Below the pieces are notes generated by a model. The model saw only the letters and a program-made list of their open reading frames with translations, was not told the DNA's origin and searched no databases. Made by a program: the position numbers and the translations under genes. A DNA stretch of 64,000 nt from Hymenobacter rubidus (lineage in GTDB: Bacteria > Bacteroidota > Bacteroidia > Cytophagales > Hymenobacteraceae): the NCBI RefSeq assembly GCF_016734815.1, contig NZ_JAERQF010000001.1, forward strand, positions 124,001 to 188,000, written 5' to 3'. The stretch's first letter is position 1. The number at the start of each line of letters is the position of its first letter. Positions 1 to 7,828 of this stretch are shown here, in pieces.

Positions 1-277
1 CCAGCAGCTCCAGCTCGCGCGGGATGCTGCTTTGTACGTCCTTGGCCGAGTGTACGGCGAGGTGGGTTTCGCCGCGCAGCAGGCTATTTTCCAGCTCTTC
101 GGTGAACACGCCCTTGGAGCCGATTTTGGCCAGGCTGCGGTCCTGCACGGCGTCGCCGGTGGTTTGCATGGGCACGATTTCAGTTTCAAAACCGGCTTTC
201 TGCAGCAGCGCGGCCACGTGTTCGGTTTGCCACAGGGCGAGGCGGCTGGCGCGGGTGGCGAGGCGGATAAGGGTCAT
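1..277 (-). CDS. hemC: Hydroxymethylbilane synthase (porphobilinogen deaminase), N-terminal part
   Basis: The gene starts with ATG at 277 on the minus strand and runs off the left edge, so only the first 92 residues are present. They match the start of porphobilinogen deaminase: an N-terminal strand with [12 protein letters not shown] (residues 6-17), a [18 protein letters not shown] block (45-62) and LAVHSAKDV (73-81), whose Asp80 corresponds to the catalytic aspartate of the family. The enzyme joins four porphobilinogens into hydroxymethylbilane in cytoplasmic tetrapyrrole (haem) synthesis. The cysteine that holds the dipyrromethane cofactor would lie outside the window. Hairpin element 1 separates it from holB, which reads in the same direction. 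The identification is firm; completeness cannot be judged. Confidence 0.93.
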   Translation of the reverse strand, partial: MTLIRLATRASRLALWQTEHVAALLQKAGFETEIVPMQTTGDAVQDRSLAKIGSKGVFTEELENSLLRGETHLAVHSAKDVQSSIPRELELL

Positions 278-302
278 GGGCAAGGGGTTGGGGTCAGTGA
301 AT

Positions 303-400
303 GTCATGCAGAGCGCAGCGAAGCATCCTGCCCGCAGTCACTAATCCTGTTGATTGAATTGCGTTGCGCGGTAAAGATGCTTCGCTGCGCTCTGCATGAC
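303..400. repeat. Hairpin repeat family 1, copy 1
   Basis: The arms 303-327 and 376-400 are perfect 25-bp reverse complements around a 48-base spacer. The arm core is GAGCGCAGCGAAGCATC. It lies between holB and hemC, both on the minus strand. It belongs to the ten-copy family described under findings. Confidence 0.9.
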
Positions 401-418
401 GTTCCTAATATTTATCGT

Positions 419-1549
419 TCAAACGCGAAGAAACCCGCCGAGCCTCAGCGAGCTGTCCACGAACACCATTTTGGCGTTGGCGTTGCGCTCGATGTGGTAG
501 TGGGCGTCGGTGAGCTCTTTGGTGAGCAGGTCGGCGTTGCGCGGGGTTACGAACCGGGCGAAGCCGGTCACGAACTGCTGCTCGCCGCTGGCCAGGTGCG
601 GCACAAACTTCGGGTCGATGCCGAACAGCAACACCTTGCGCAGCAAGCCCAGCGAGTAGCTCAGCAGCTCCTTCTGGTTTTCGCGGCCCAGTTTCTGAAA
701 CTCGTCGCTTTGCTTTAGAATATCGGCCGCCTTCTGGCTGTAGCATTGCCGCATCCACTTCGCAAAAAACTCGAAATAGTCGTGGTCGGCGTTGGCGTCG
801 CGGCTGGCAATGGCAGCGCCCAGGCTGCCTTCGGCCAGCTGCGCTACCTGGCGGGCTTTGGCCTCGGGCACCTGGTATTTGGCGTGCAGAAAGGCCGTGA
901 TGTCGTCTTCCGAAAACGGGCGCACCACCACCGGCTGCACCCGGCTGATGATGGTGGGCAGCAGCTGCTCCGGTGCGTGGCTCACGAGCAGGAAGATGGT
1001 GGCGGGCGGCGGCTCCTCCAGCAATTTGAGCACCGCGTTGGCGGCAGCCGGATGCATGAGCTCGGGCAGCCAGATAATGACGATTTTGAAGCGGGCCTCG
1101 AAGGCCTTCAGGCTCACCAGCTTCAGGATTTGCACGGCCTCGTCTTTGCTGATGTTGCCCTGCTTGTTTTCGGCCCCGATGTGCTGCATCCAGTCGTTGA
1201 GGCCCTGGTAGGGGTTGTCGAGCACGAAGGTGCGCCATTCGGCCATGAACTTGCTGCTCACCGCGTCCTTGGCCACCGTTTTGGTGGTGGTCACGGGCAT
1301 GATGAAGTTCAGGTCGGGGTGGGCCAGCTTGGCTATTTTGGTGCAGGCCGGGCAGTGGCCGCAGCTGTCGCCGGCATCGGCGGCGCGGGCCTCGCAGTTG
1401 AGAAACTGCGCGTAGGCGAGGGCCAGCGCCAGCGCCGCGCCGCCCTCCTGCCCCCGGAAAAGCTGGGCATGTGCCACGTGCTGCCGCTGCACCGACTGGC
1501 GCAGCAGGGCCTTTACGGCGGACTGGTTGGGAATTTCAGCGAAGGTCAT
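419..1549 (-). CDS. holB: DNA polymerase III delta' subunit
   Basis: This 376-residue protein is read as the delta' clamp-loader subunit. It has an AAA+-like N-terminal region with a degenerate P-loop (FRGQEGGAALALA) and a four-cysteine zinc cluster (Cys52, Cys63, Cys66, Cys69) in the place usual for DnaX and delta' proteins. Further on, NAVLKLLEEPPPATIFLLVS and TIISRVQ are clamp-loader motifs: the LLEEPP helix and an SRC/SRV-type sensor region. Delta' helps open the beta clamp at the replication fork. The ATG at 1549 overlaps the TGA of the upstream gene as ATGA, which suggests translational coupling. An ATG 18 bases upstream, inside that gene, is possible but less likely. The lack of a clear P-loop is normal for delta'. 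Confidence 0.9.
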   Translation of the reverse strand: MTFAEIPNQSAVKALLRQSVQRQHVAHAQLFRGQEGGAALALALAYAQFLNCEARAADAGDSCGHCPACTKIAKLAHPDLNFIMPVTTTKTVAKDAVSSKFMAEWRTFVLDNPYQGLNDWMQHIGAENKQGNISKDEAVQILKLVSLKAFEARFKIVIIWLPELMHPAAANAVLKLLEEPPPATIFLLVSHAPEQLLPTIISRVQPVVVRPFSEDDITAFLHAKYQVPEAKARQVAQLAEGSLGAAIASRDANADHDYFEFFAKWMRQCYSQKAADILKQSDEFQKLGRENQKELLSYSLGLLRKVLLFGIDPKFVPHLASGEQQFVTGFARFVTPRNADLLTKELTDAHYHIERNANAKMVFVDSSLRLGGFLRV

Positions 1550-2757
1550 GACTTCGCCTTCTCCCAAACCCGGTCTTCCTCCGTCGCTTCAAACACAGAC
1601 TTCATGATATTCTGCTCCACCGCATCGTACGGCAGGCTGCGGCGGGCCATCACGCGCTCGGCTACTTCGTTGGCTTTGGGCAGCTTGAACGTTTCGAAGC
1701 CGGCCGCGCCGCCCCAGCTGAAGCTCGGGATGAAGGTGCGCGGGAAGCCGGCCCCGAAAATATTGGCCCCTACACCTACAACAGTGCCGGTGTTGAACAT
1801 GGTGTTGATGCCGGCCTTGCTGTGGTCGCCCATCATCAGGCCGCAGAAGGTCTGGCCGGTGTCCACGAAGCGCTTGGCGGTGTGGCTCCAGATTTTGACG
1901 GGCGCGTAGTTGTTTTTCAGGTTCGAGGTGTTGGTGTCGGCCCCCAGGTTGCACCACTCGCCGATGACGGAGTTGCCGAGGTAGCCGTCGTGGCCCTTGT
2001 TGGAGTAGCCCAGCAGGATGCTGTTGCCCACTTCGCCGCCCACTTTCGAGAACGGGCCCACGGTGTTGTCGCCGCGCATTTTGGCGCCCGCGTTGATGTG
2101 CGAGCCCTCGCACAGCGCTAAAGGGCCCTTGATGATGGCGCCTTCGTGCACCTGCGAGTTTTTGCCGAGGTAAATCGGGCCGTCCTCGGCATTGAGAATC
2201 GCGGCCCGGATTTTCACGCCTTCCTCGATGAAGATGTTTTCGGCGCCATACACGATAGTATGCGCGTCGCCCACCGGCTGCGAGGTGCGGCCCTTGGTGA
2301 GCAGGGCGAAGTCGCGGCGGATTTCCACGCCGTTGCGCAGAAACAGCTGCCAGGGCCGGTCAATCACCGTCACGGGCTCGGCCACCTGCCGGGTTTCGGG
2401 AATGCCGTCCTGAATGAGCTCGGCCACGAGCGAGGCGTCGGCCACGTGGGCTGCTACCAGCAGCTCGTCGCAATACAGCGCCTGGCCGGGCTGCAGGGCC
2501 TGCACCTGGCGGGTCAGCAGGTCGTCGGGGCACACGGCGCCGTTGATGATGAGTGCCGCGCCGCGCACGTCGCCCGCCGGAAACTTGGCCTGCAGATAGG
2601 GCTGCGTGAGGTAGCCCACGGCCGCCACGCCCAGCCGGTGCTGCCACTTTTCGGCCAGCGTGAGAATGCCGCAGCGCAGCGCCGCCACCGGCCGCGTGAA
2701 AGTGAAAGGCAGCAAATGGGGCCGAATGGCCGGGTCGTCGAACAGGAGAACGTGCAT
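1546..2757 (-). CDS. GlmU-like sugar nucleotidyltransferase family protein
   Basis: The 403-residue protein begins MHVLLFDDPAIRPHLLPFTF, typical of the Bacteroidota GlmU-family proteins. Residues 1 to about 190 form a nucleotidyltransferase-like domain with the TFTRPVAALRCG segment. From about 195 on there are left-handed beta-helix (hexapeptide) repeats with residues such as GPIYLGKNSQVHEGA and VGPFSKVGGEVGNS. The family resembles bifunctional UDP-GlcNAc pyrophosphorylase/acetyltransferase, but the real substrate in this group is not established, so I do not call it glmU. Its stop codon overlaps the holB start, so the two are probably co-transcribed. This pairing may only reflect operon packing rather than a shared function. 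Confidence 0.85.
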   Translation of the reverse strand: MHVLLFDDPAIRPHLLPFTFTRPVAALRCGILTLAEKWQHRLGVAAVGYLTQPYLQAKFPAGDVRGAALIINGAVCPDDLLTRQVQALQPGQALYCDELLVAAHVADASLVAELIQDGIPETRQVAEPVTVIDRPWQLFLRNGVEIRRDFALLTKGRTSQPVGDAHTIVYGAENIFIEEGVKIRAAILNAEDGPIYLGKNSQVHEGAIIKGPLALCEGSHINAGAKMRGDNTVGPFSKVGGEVGNSILLGYSNKGHDGYLGNSVIGEWCNLGADTNTSNLKNNYAPVKIWSHTAKRFVDTGQTFCGLMMGDHSKAGINTMFNTGTVVGVGANIFGAGFPRTFIPSFSWGGAAGFETFKLPKANEVAERVMARRSLPYDAVEQNIMKSVFEATEEDRVWEKAKS

Positions 2758-2761
2758 CTAC

Positions 2762-2936
2762 TTAGTTGTCAGTTGGTAGTTGTTTGTTGTCAGCTATGAG
2801 CAGGGCCGGGCACCGGCGATATAGCGCACAAAGTTCGGGTTTCCTCAAAAGAAAAACTCCCGGCAGCAAGGCTACCGGGAGCTTTCGATTGTCTTGCCGT
2901 CAGTCTAACAACTGACAACGAGCAACTGACAACTAA
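2762..2936. repeat. Interspersed inverted repeat of the TTGTCAGTTG type
   Basis: Perfect 14-bp arms lie at 2762-2775 (TTAGTTGTCAGTTG) and 2923-2936. Additional degenerate copies of the same words (TTGTTTGTTGTCAG, TAACAACTGACAAC) lie between them. The rpmE2 terminator sits in the middle. The sequence is unrelated to hairpin family 1 but resembles the repeat at 21851-21943. Confidence 0.75.
2857..2881 (-). terminator. Rho-independent terminator after rpmE2
   Basis: CTCCCGG (2857-2863) pairs with CCGGGAG (2875-2881), extended by AGC/GCT across one mismatch, with a 3-base loop. On the minus strand the stem is followed by TTTTTCTTTT, so it ends rpmE2 transcription. Confidence 0.85.
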
Positions 2937-2940
2937 AAAA

Positions 2941-3210
2941 TTACTGCTTGCCAGCGCTGCTCTGCTCTTTCTTGGCGTAGCGGCTGCGGAATTTCTCCAC
3001 GCGACCGGCCGTGTCGATGAACATGTTTTTGCCGGTGTAGAAGGGGTGCGAAGCAGAGCTTACTTCGATTTTCACCAGCGGGTACGTTTTGCCGTCTTCC
3101 ATCGTGATGGTGTCGGTCGGCTTCATCGTGGAGCGGGTGATGAACTTAAAGTCCGAAGAGGAGTCCTGGAATACGACTTCCTGGTACTCGGGGTGGGTGT
3201 CCTTTTTCAT
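2941..3210 (-). CDS. rpmE2: 50S ribosomal protein L31 type B
   Basis: The 89-residue protein [14 protein letters not shown] has the type B L31 pattern, with STSS-like [13 protein letters not shown], the block [16 protein letters not shown] (about residues 51-66) and a basic tail ending [10 protein letters not shown]. The zinc-binding cysteines of the other L31 class are absent, as expected for type B. It is a structural protein of the large ribosomal subunit. A good TTG-N20-TACTTTTG promoter lies just upstream and a strong terminator downstream, so it is probably a one-gene transcript. Confidence 0.96.
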   Translation of the reverse strand: MKKDTHPEYQEVVFQDSSSDFKFITRSTMKPTDTITMEDGKTYPLVKIEVSSASHPFYTGKNMFIDTAGRVEKFRSRYAKKEQSSAGKQ

Positions 3211-3263
3211 ATCGAGAGGTCGGTTTTACCGGTTGAACCCTGCCGATTTTGCGGAAGGGACTG

Positions 3264-3294
3264 CAAAAGTACAGCTTAGCTCTGAAATACCCAA
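3264..3294 (-). promoter_or_regulatory. Bacteroidota-type promoter of rpmE2
   Basis: On the minus strand, TTG (plus coordinates 3294-3292) is followed after exactly 20 bases by TACTTTTG (3271-3264), matching the TTG/TAnnTTTG promoter of Bacteroidota. The rpmE2 ATG is about 54 bases further on. Confidence 0.75.
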
Positions 3295-3348
3295 CTCTGA
3301 ACCCAACATTTTACCAGTTGCCCGGCTGCGCAAGTCGTGCCGCTGAGC

Positions 3349-3379
3349 TTGTTGACTTCCCCAAAAGGTTGTACATTTG
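3349..3379 (+). promoter_or_regulatory. Bacteroidota-type promoter for the 3413 gene
   Basis: TTG at 3349-3351, a 20-base spacer, then TACATTTG at 3372-3379. This places the likely transcription start near 3385. It therefore rules out a TTG start codon at 3377 for the following gene. Confidence 0.7.
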
Positions 3380-3412
3380 AATTCGGCCTGCTATTGGGCC
3401 GGCCCGTCGCAC

Positions 3413-3868
3413 GTGGTGAAGCCCGTACTCGTCCGCCGTCTACTTGCCCGCTCCGGCCCTGCTGCCTTGCTGCTGGTGCTGTGCAGCATTGTGGTGGCTT
3501 ATGCCGCCACCCTCACGCTGTTTACGGTGGCCTACGACGGCGCCGCGGTGCGCGTGGAATGGGAAGTGAACACCGAAACCGACGTCAGCAGCTTCGAGCT
3601 GGCCCGCAAGGCGGCGTCCGAAACCAGCTTTACGCTCCTGAGCAGCGTAACGGCCAACGGGCAGCGCCGCTACCTGTACACCGACACCAACGTGTACCGC
3701 ATGCCGGCCGGCAGCAGCACCCCTGCACCAGTCAATGCCGGCGGACCGTTTACCTACCGGCTCACGATTCGCGGGCCCGGCGGCGACCAAAGCTACCTCA
3801 CCGTTCTGGCCGGCACGCCCAGCGCCGTGCAACGCTCCTGGGGCACCATCAAGTCGATGTTCCGGTAG
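3413..3868 (+). CDS. Predicted secreted or membrane-anchored protein of unknown function
   Basis: I do not recognise this protein (151 residues from the GTG at 3413; GTG 3416 is also possible). A basic start (VKPVLVRRLLARSG) is followed by a hydrophobic stretch AALLLVLCSIVVAYAA, a signal peptide or anchor. The remaining ~110 residues contain VRVEWEVNTETDVSSFELARK, which resembles the first strands of fibronectin-type-III-like domains in T9SS cargo, but there is no sorting domain at the end. The start was set downstream of the TACATTTG promoter. Hairpin element 2 follows directly and may act as its terminator. Confidence 0.65.
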   Translation: MVKPVLVRRLLARSGPAALLLVLCSIVVAYAATLTLFTVAYDGAAVRVEWEVNTETDVSSFELARKAASETSFTLLSSVTANGQRRYLYTDTNVYRMPAGSSTPAPVNAGGPFTYRLTIRGPGGDQSYLTVLAGTPSAVQRSWGTIKSMFR

Positions 3869-3896
3869 AACCTGAAAGTGAGGGCCTGTATCTAAA

Positions 3897-3994
3897 GCAC
3901 GTCATGCTGAGCGGAGCCGAAGCATCTCTACTGCACTACTAAAATCAATTAGTGACGCGGTAGAGATGCTTCGGCTCTGCTCAGCACGACGTGC
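3897..3994. repeat. Hairpin repeat family 1, copy 2
   Basis: The 34-bp arms 3897-3930 and 3961-3994 match with two mismatches. The core variant is GAGCGGAGCCGAAGCATCT. The right arm is followed by TTTTTT, so on the plus strand it also has the form of a terminator. It lies between two plus-strand genes. Confidence 0.9.
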
Positions 3995-4026
3995 TTTTTT
4001 TGCATACTAAATACCATTTACCACCC

Positions 4027-4614
4027 ATGCCAACCCAACTCTGTTTTGCCTCTAACAACGCCCACAAGCTCGATGAAATCCGGCCCTTGCTACCAGCCAG
4101 CATCGAACTGCTGAGTCTGGCCGACATTGGCTGCCACGAAGAACTGCCCGAAACCCAGGACACCCTGGAAGGCAATGCGCGCCAGAAAGCCGAATACGTG
4201 CGCCAGCACTACGGCGTGGCCTGCTTTGCCGACGATACCGGCCTGGAAGTGACGGCCCTTAATGGCGAGCCCGGCGTGTATTCAGCCCGCTACGCCGGCC
4301 CCCAGCGCCGCGCCGAAGACAACGTGGCCAAGCTGCTGCACGAGCTGCGCGGAGCGGCCGACCGCTCGGCGCGGTTTCGCACAGTGGTGGCGCTGGCCGG
4401 CGCCGATGGCTCCGTGCACGAGTTTGCGGGCGAGGTAGCCGGGCGTATTACCGAAACGGCGAGCGGCACCGGCGGCTTCGGCTACGACCCCATTTTTGTG
4501 CCTTTGGAAGGAGACGGCCGCACCTTTGCCGGAATGAGCGGAACCGAAAAAAACCGCATCAGCCACCGGGCGCGGGCGGTGGCCGGGCTGCTGGCGTTTT
4601 TGAACAAGGAGTAG
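4027..4614 (+). CDS. rdgB: Non-canonical purine NTP pyrophosphatase (RdgB/HAM1)
   Basis: This 195-residue protein has the ITPase/HAM1 signature motifs in order: SNNAHK (residues 9-14) for nucleotide binding, LEGNARQKA (47-55), the catalytic DDTGLEV (69-75), GFGYDPIF (150-157) and SHRARA (179-184). It hydrolyses dITP, ITP and XTP to monophosphates, which keeps deaminated purines out of DNA. The length matches the family. The ATG at 4027 gives the normal N-terminus; an upstream in-frame start would add 12 residues from the tail of hairpin element 2. It is flanked by hairpin elements 2 and 3. Confidence 0.95.
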   Translation: MPTQLCFASNNAHKLDEIRPLLPASIELLSLADIGCHEELPETQDTLEGNARQKAEYVRQHYGVACFADDTGLEVTALNGEPGVYSARYAGPQRRAEDNVAKLLHELRGAADRSARFRTVVALAGADGSVHEFAGEVAGRITETASGTGGFGYDPIFVPLEGDGRTFAGMSGTEKNRISHRARAVAGLLAFLNKE

Positions 4615-4621
4615 TAAACGC

Positions 4622-4726
4622 CTGTCATCCTCAGCGCAGCGAAGGACCTTCTCACGTTTCCGCTAATGGAATTCACTGCAAACCGTTCAGAAGTGAGCAG
4701 GTCCTTCGCTGCGCTCAGGATGACAG
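4622..4726. repeat. Hairpin repeat family 1, copy 3
   Basis: The 34-bp arms 4622-4655 and 4693-4726 match with two mismatches. The core variant is AGCGCAGCGAAGGACCTT. It lies between rdgB and udk, both on the plus strand. A short CTCATTCTTCATTCCTCATT tract (about 4745-4765), shared with 55890-55910, follows it. Confidence 0.9.
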
Positions 4727-4776
4727 ACGCCCTAATTCTTCACTGCTCATTCTTCATTCCTCATTAAGCGCAGCGT

Positions 4777-4784
4777 TACCTTTG
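4777..4784 (+). promoter_or_regulatory. TACCTTTG promoter element of udk
   Basis: TACCTTTG ends only six bases before the udk ATG at 4791. The predicted transcription start is therefore at or next to the start codon, which suggests a leaderless or nearly leaderless mRNA. Confidence 0.65.
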
Positions 4785-4790
4785 CCTGCT

Positions 4791-5417
4791 ATGCACACCC
4801 CGTATCTAATTGGCATCACCGGCGGCAGCGCCTCTGGCAAAACCACGTTTCTGCGCCGACTGCTGGCGTCGTTTCCCGAAGAGCAGATTTGCCTCATCTC
4901 GCAGGACAATTATTACCACCCCCGCGACAAGCAGCAGCGCGACGAGTTGGGCGTGGAAAACTTCGACCTGCCCGCCAGCATCGACTCGGCGGCGTACGCG
5001 GCCGATGTGTTGCGCATCAGCCAGGGCCACGAAGTGCGGCGCACGGAATACACCTTCAACAACGCCGCGGTGACGCCCAAGGAGCTGGTGTTTCGGCCGG
5101 CACCCATTGTGGTGGTGGAAGGCATCTTCGTGTTTCACTTCGAAGAAATTGCCAAGCTGCTCGACCTTAAAGTGTACATCGATGCCCAGGAGCACGTGAA
5201 GCTGCACCGCCGCATCGTGCGCGACCGCGACGAGCGGGGCTACGACCTCGCCGACGTGCTGTACCGCTACACCCACCACGTGGCGCCCACCTACGAGCGG
5301 TTCATTGCCCCCTACAAGCACTACGCCGACCTCGTGATTCCCAATAACCGCCACTTCGAGAAAGGGCTGGAAGTGTTGGTGGGCTTCCTGCAAAGCAAAG
5401 TGAGCGCCGAGAAGTAG
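4791..5417 (+). CDS. udk: Uridine kinase
   Basis: The 208-residue protein starts MHTPYLIGITGGSASGKTTF, with the P-loop GGSASGKTT at residues 11-19. It also has SQDNYYHPRD (about 36-45), the FDLPASID segment of the uridine-kinase substrate site, an EGIFVF strand, and RIVRDRDERGYD, which carries the lid arginines. It phosphorylates uridine and cytidine to the monophosphates in pyrimidine salvage. The upstream TTG at 4782 lies inside the promoter and is rejected as a start. Confidence 0.93.
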   Translation: MHTPYLIGITGGSASGKTTFLRRLLASFPEEQICLISQDNYYHPRDKQQRDELGVENFDLPASIDSAAYAADVLRISQGHEVRRTEYTFNNAAVTPKELVFRPAPIVVVEGIFVFHFEEIAKLLDLKVYIDAQEHVKLHRRIVRDRDERGYDLADVLYRYTHHVAPTYERFIAPYKHYADLVIPNNRHFEKGLEVLVGFLQSKVSAEK

Positions 5418-5621
5418 CCGTTGAAAAAGTTGCCGCGCCACCGCCGAAGCCACGGGAAATAGCACGGAAGGATAAATGAAATAGAAGTTTTAGGTAACTT
5501 TATGAAATAGCAGGAAAAACAGATTAACTTGAAGCTCCAATGCGGGACCACCCTTCCCGGAGCCCGGTTTTTGCTCTACCTGCCGCTGCTTTGCCCGCTT
5601 CTCACTTTCCGCTCTTTAAAC

Positions 5622-6014
5622 ATGAAACGCTCACTTCTACGATTCACTTTATTGGCGCTGGCGGGCGGCATTGGCCTGGCTAGCTGCGACAAAAACGGCC
5701 AGGCCGGCGTGCTTCAGCACCCGGCCAGCAACGCGGCCCTGCGCGCGGAGGTGACCCCCGACCAGGCGTATGGGCAGATGTTTGACGCCTCGCTGGGCAA
5801 GCTAACCGATACCACCTACCTCATCATCACCAAAGCCGAGCGCGGCAGCGTATTCACGGTACACACCGGGCCGCTGCCCACCGCCGACCACGCCGTGTGC
5901 TTTGCCAGCACCAACAACCCCGGCTTTAAGGAGTGCGTGGAAGAATACTTCCACAACGCCGGCGGCGTCGCCATTCAAAGCAATGAGGCAGGCTGGTGGG
6001 CCACCCCTTTATAA
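5622..6014 (+). CDS. Small predicted lipoprotein of unknown function
   Basis: The protein has 130 residues and no recognised domain. MKRSLLRFTLLALAGGIGLASC gives a lipoprotein signal with the lipid-bearing Cys22. The mature part contains two later cysteines, in VCFAST and KECVEEYF, which could form a disulphide. The ATG at 5622 was chosen because the signal peptide begins there; an upstream in-frame start would put 31 residues before it. The gap 5418-5621 before it holds no gene. Hairpin element 4 follows immediately and ends in a T run. Confidence 0.75.
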   Translation: MKRSLLRFTLLALAGGIGLASCDKNGQAGVLQHPASNAALRAEVTPDQAYGQMFDASLGKLTDTTYLIITKAERGSVFTVHTGPLPTADHAVCFASTNNPGFKECVEEYFHNAGGVAIQSNEAGWWATPL

Positions 6015-6046
6015 AGAAGATAAGCGCATCAACAAAAGCAACGCCA

Positions 6047-6141
6047 GCCCGTCATGCGGAGCTTGTCGAAGCAGCTCTACCGCGTAAGTAATCCAATTAC
6101 TCTTGCAGTAGAGCTGCTTCGACAAGCTCCGCATGACGGGC
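6047..6141. repeat. Hairpin repeat family 1, copy 4
   Basis: The arms 6047-6080 and 6108-6141 are perfect 34-bp reverse complements, followed by TTTTTT. The core variant is GAGCTTGTCGAAGCAGCTCT, closest to copy 7. It lies between two plus-strand genes. Confidence 0.92.
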
Positions 6142-6162
6142 TTTTTTCTCCTTTTCCAATTC

Positions 6163-6624
6163 ATGTATAGCAAAGCCGAAGCCGCCCAGCTGCGCCAGGC
6201 CTTTTGGACGGCGCTGGGGCAATACATGGCGCCGGTGCCCTCGGCTGAGGGCGAAACCACCAACTGGATTAACTACAAGACGGGCCTCAAAAACGTGTAT
6301 TTCCGGATGCAGGCCGACATGCGCCAGGCCAGCATCGCCATCGAGCTGACGCATCCGGACGCGGGCATTCGCGAGCTGTTCTGGGAGCAGTTTCTGGAGC
6401 TGCGCACGCTGCTCCACGAAATCCTGGGCGAAAAATGGACCTGGGAGGCCGACGCCCTGGACGGCAATGGGCTGCCGCTAAGCCGGATTTACACCGAGCT
6501 GAGGCCGGTGAATATGTTCAGCCGGGACGACTGGCCGGCGCTGATTTCGTTCTTCAAGCCCCGCTTGGTGGCGCTGGATGCCTTTTGGGTGGATGCGCAG
6601 TATGCGTTTGAGGCGTTGAAGTAG
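6163..6624 (+). CDS. DUF4268-type protein
   Basis: The 153-residue protein MYSKAEAAQLRQAFW is read as a DUF4268 family member. It has WTALGQYMAPVPS, NWINYKTGLKNVYFRMQAD and a C-terminal MFSRDDWPALISFFKPRLVALDAFW block typical of these short alpha/beta proteins. The biochemical role is unknown; some relatives occur as domains in nuclease-like proteins, but no catalytic motif is visible here. The ATG at 6163 excludes ten residues that would come from the hairpin repeat. It converges with the minus-strand gene at 6672. Confidence 0.8.
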   Translation: MYSKAEAAQLRQAFWTALGQYMAPVPSAEGETTNWINYKTGLKNVYFRMQADMRQASIAIELTHPDAGIRELFWEQFLELRTLLHEILGEKWTWEADALDGNGLPLSRIYTELRPVNMFSRDDWPALISFFKPRLVALDAFWVDAQYAFEALK

Positions 6625-6671
6625 CGAGTAGAGTAGCCGCCGCTGCACGGCTGCCCCACCCGTGGGATTGG

Positions 6672-7361
6672 CTATGCCAACGGGGGTGTACCGTCGGACG
6701 CGCCGCCTTTTTTACCACCGCTGGTTTTGCCCACGCGGCGCGCTTGCTTGTAAGCCGCGTACAGCGTTGGGGTGAGGAAGCGAAATACTTCCATCGGCTT
6801 ATCCAGCTCATACACCTGTTGCAGGAGGGCCCGCAGCAGGTCGGAAGCCGACTGGTTGCCCTGGCTGCGCTGGTCGATGAGGGTGGCCGTGCTGCGCACC
6901 GTGCCCGCGAAAGCCGTGTGCAAGGCCCGCAGCTGGGCCAGCACCGGCGCCGTGAGGGCGTAGGGCGCCAAGTCTTTGACGTGGGTATCGGCGGCGTCGA
7001 ACAGGGACTTGCTTACGTCGCGCAGCTCCTCGGGCTTCATCTGTTGGAGCTGCTTGGTGCTGAGCGTGGCGTGGGCCAGCAAGGTCGTGTCGCCCGCTTT
7101 GGTGGCTACCGAGCGCAGGGGTCCCAGCAGGGCGGGCAGGGCTGCCTGTAGCGCAGCCCGCGCCGTAGTAGCCTGCGCGGTGGTGGGCTTGGTATTGAGG
7201 GCGGCGGCGCCCACGGCGGCCGTGACCAGGGCATAGGCGGGGGCAATGTCGGCGGCTTCGGTGGCGGCCACGGCGCTGGCGGCAATGGCCGCCGTGTTGT
7301 CGGCCAGGAACTGGACCAGCACGGTGGTCATGGCGTATTGTTTCTCCTCGCGAGCATCCAT
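6672..7361 (-). CDS. Alanine-rich protein of unknown function
   Basis: I do not recognise this protein (229 residues from ATG 7361, or 219 from the in-frame ATG 7331). It is strikingly rich in alanine, threonine and leucine, and looks all-helical (for example TAAIAASAVAATEAAD and ARAALQAALPALLGPL). There is no signal peptide or membrane helix, and the tail is basic with Gly and Lys (TSGGKKGGASDG). The low complexity makes distant similarity hard to judge. Third-position GC preference matches the neighbours, which supports a real gene. It is transcribed away from the T9SS pair. Confidence 0.65.
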   Translation of the reverse strand: MDAREEKQYAMTTVLVQFLADNTAAIAASAVAATEAADIAPAYALVTAAVGAAALNTKPTTAQATTARAALQAALPALLGPLRSVATKAGDTTLLAHATLSTKQLQQMKPEELRDVSKSLFDAADTHVKDLAPYALTAPVLAQLRALHTAFAGTVRSTATLIDQRSQGNQSASDLLRALLQQVYELDKPMEVFRFLTPTLYAAYKQARRVGKTSGGKKGGASDGTPPLA

Positions 7362-7828
7362 AAAAACAAAATGGGTAGAAAAATGACACCGGCCGAATAC
7401 CGGACGGCCCTCAAGGTTACTGCTTTTTCGGCGGTTCAGCAGGGCGAAATACCTTTTTGTTAAAAAATTATCTCGCGTAGTGAATATTCAATAAACACGT
7501 ATACATTTGGCTCACTGGCTTGCGCCTCCTTCCGCCACCGCAGCCAGCATTCCGGGCACCTTCTGGGCCCGCCGTTGTCCTGAGTTTCTCTACCGAACTT
7601 CTGGCTATCTGCCCGTAGCAGGTTCCTTGGTGTTCGTGCCCTTGCTTGCACGCTGCCCGTCGGCTTCCGACTCGTAACGTTTTCTTTTCCGGGCTGCTAT
7701 TGTGCCGTTTTCGGGCTTATCCGAGACCGGACTATACGTGCGCGCTGCGTTCGTAATTCTCAGGTGCTTTTGGTGGGCTTTTGCTTGCGCAGGCTTCCTA
7801 TTGCCCTTTCACTTTCAGGTCTACTTCT
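7362..7828. other. Divergent intergenic region with a long leader for the T9SS pair
   Basis: This is 467 bases with no gene. TACATTTG at 7502-7509 fits a plus-strand Bacteroidota promoter box, though I see no TTG at the right distance. If used, it gives a leader of about 310 bases before the ATG at 7829, unusually long for this window. The leader is pyrimidine-rich. I see no riboswitch motif that I can name. Confidence 0.45.

Noticed and set aside
7362..7828. Known riboswitch in the long leader of the T9SS pair
   Set aside because: I could not match any conserved riboswitch core by eye; a covariance search would be needed.
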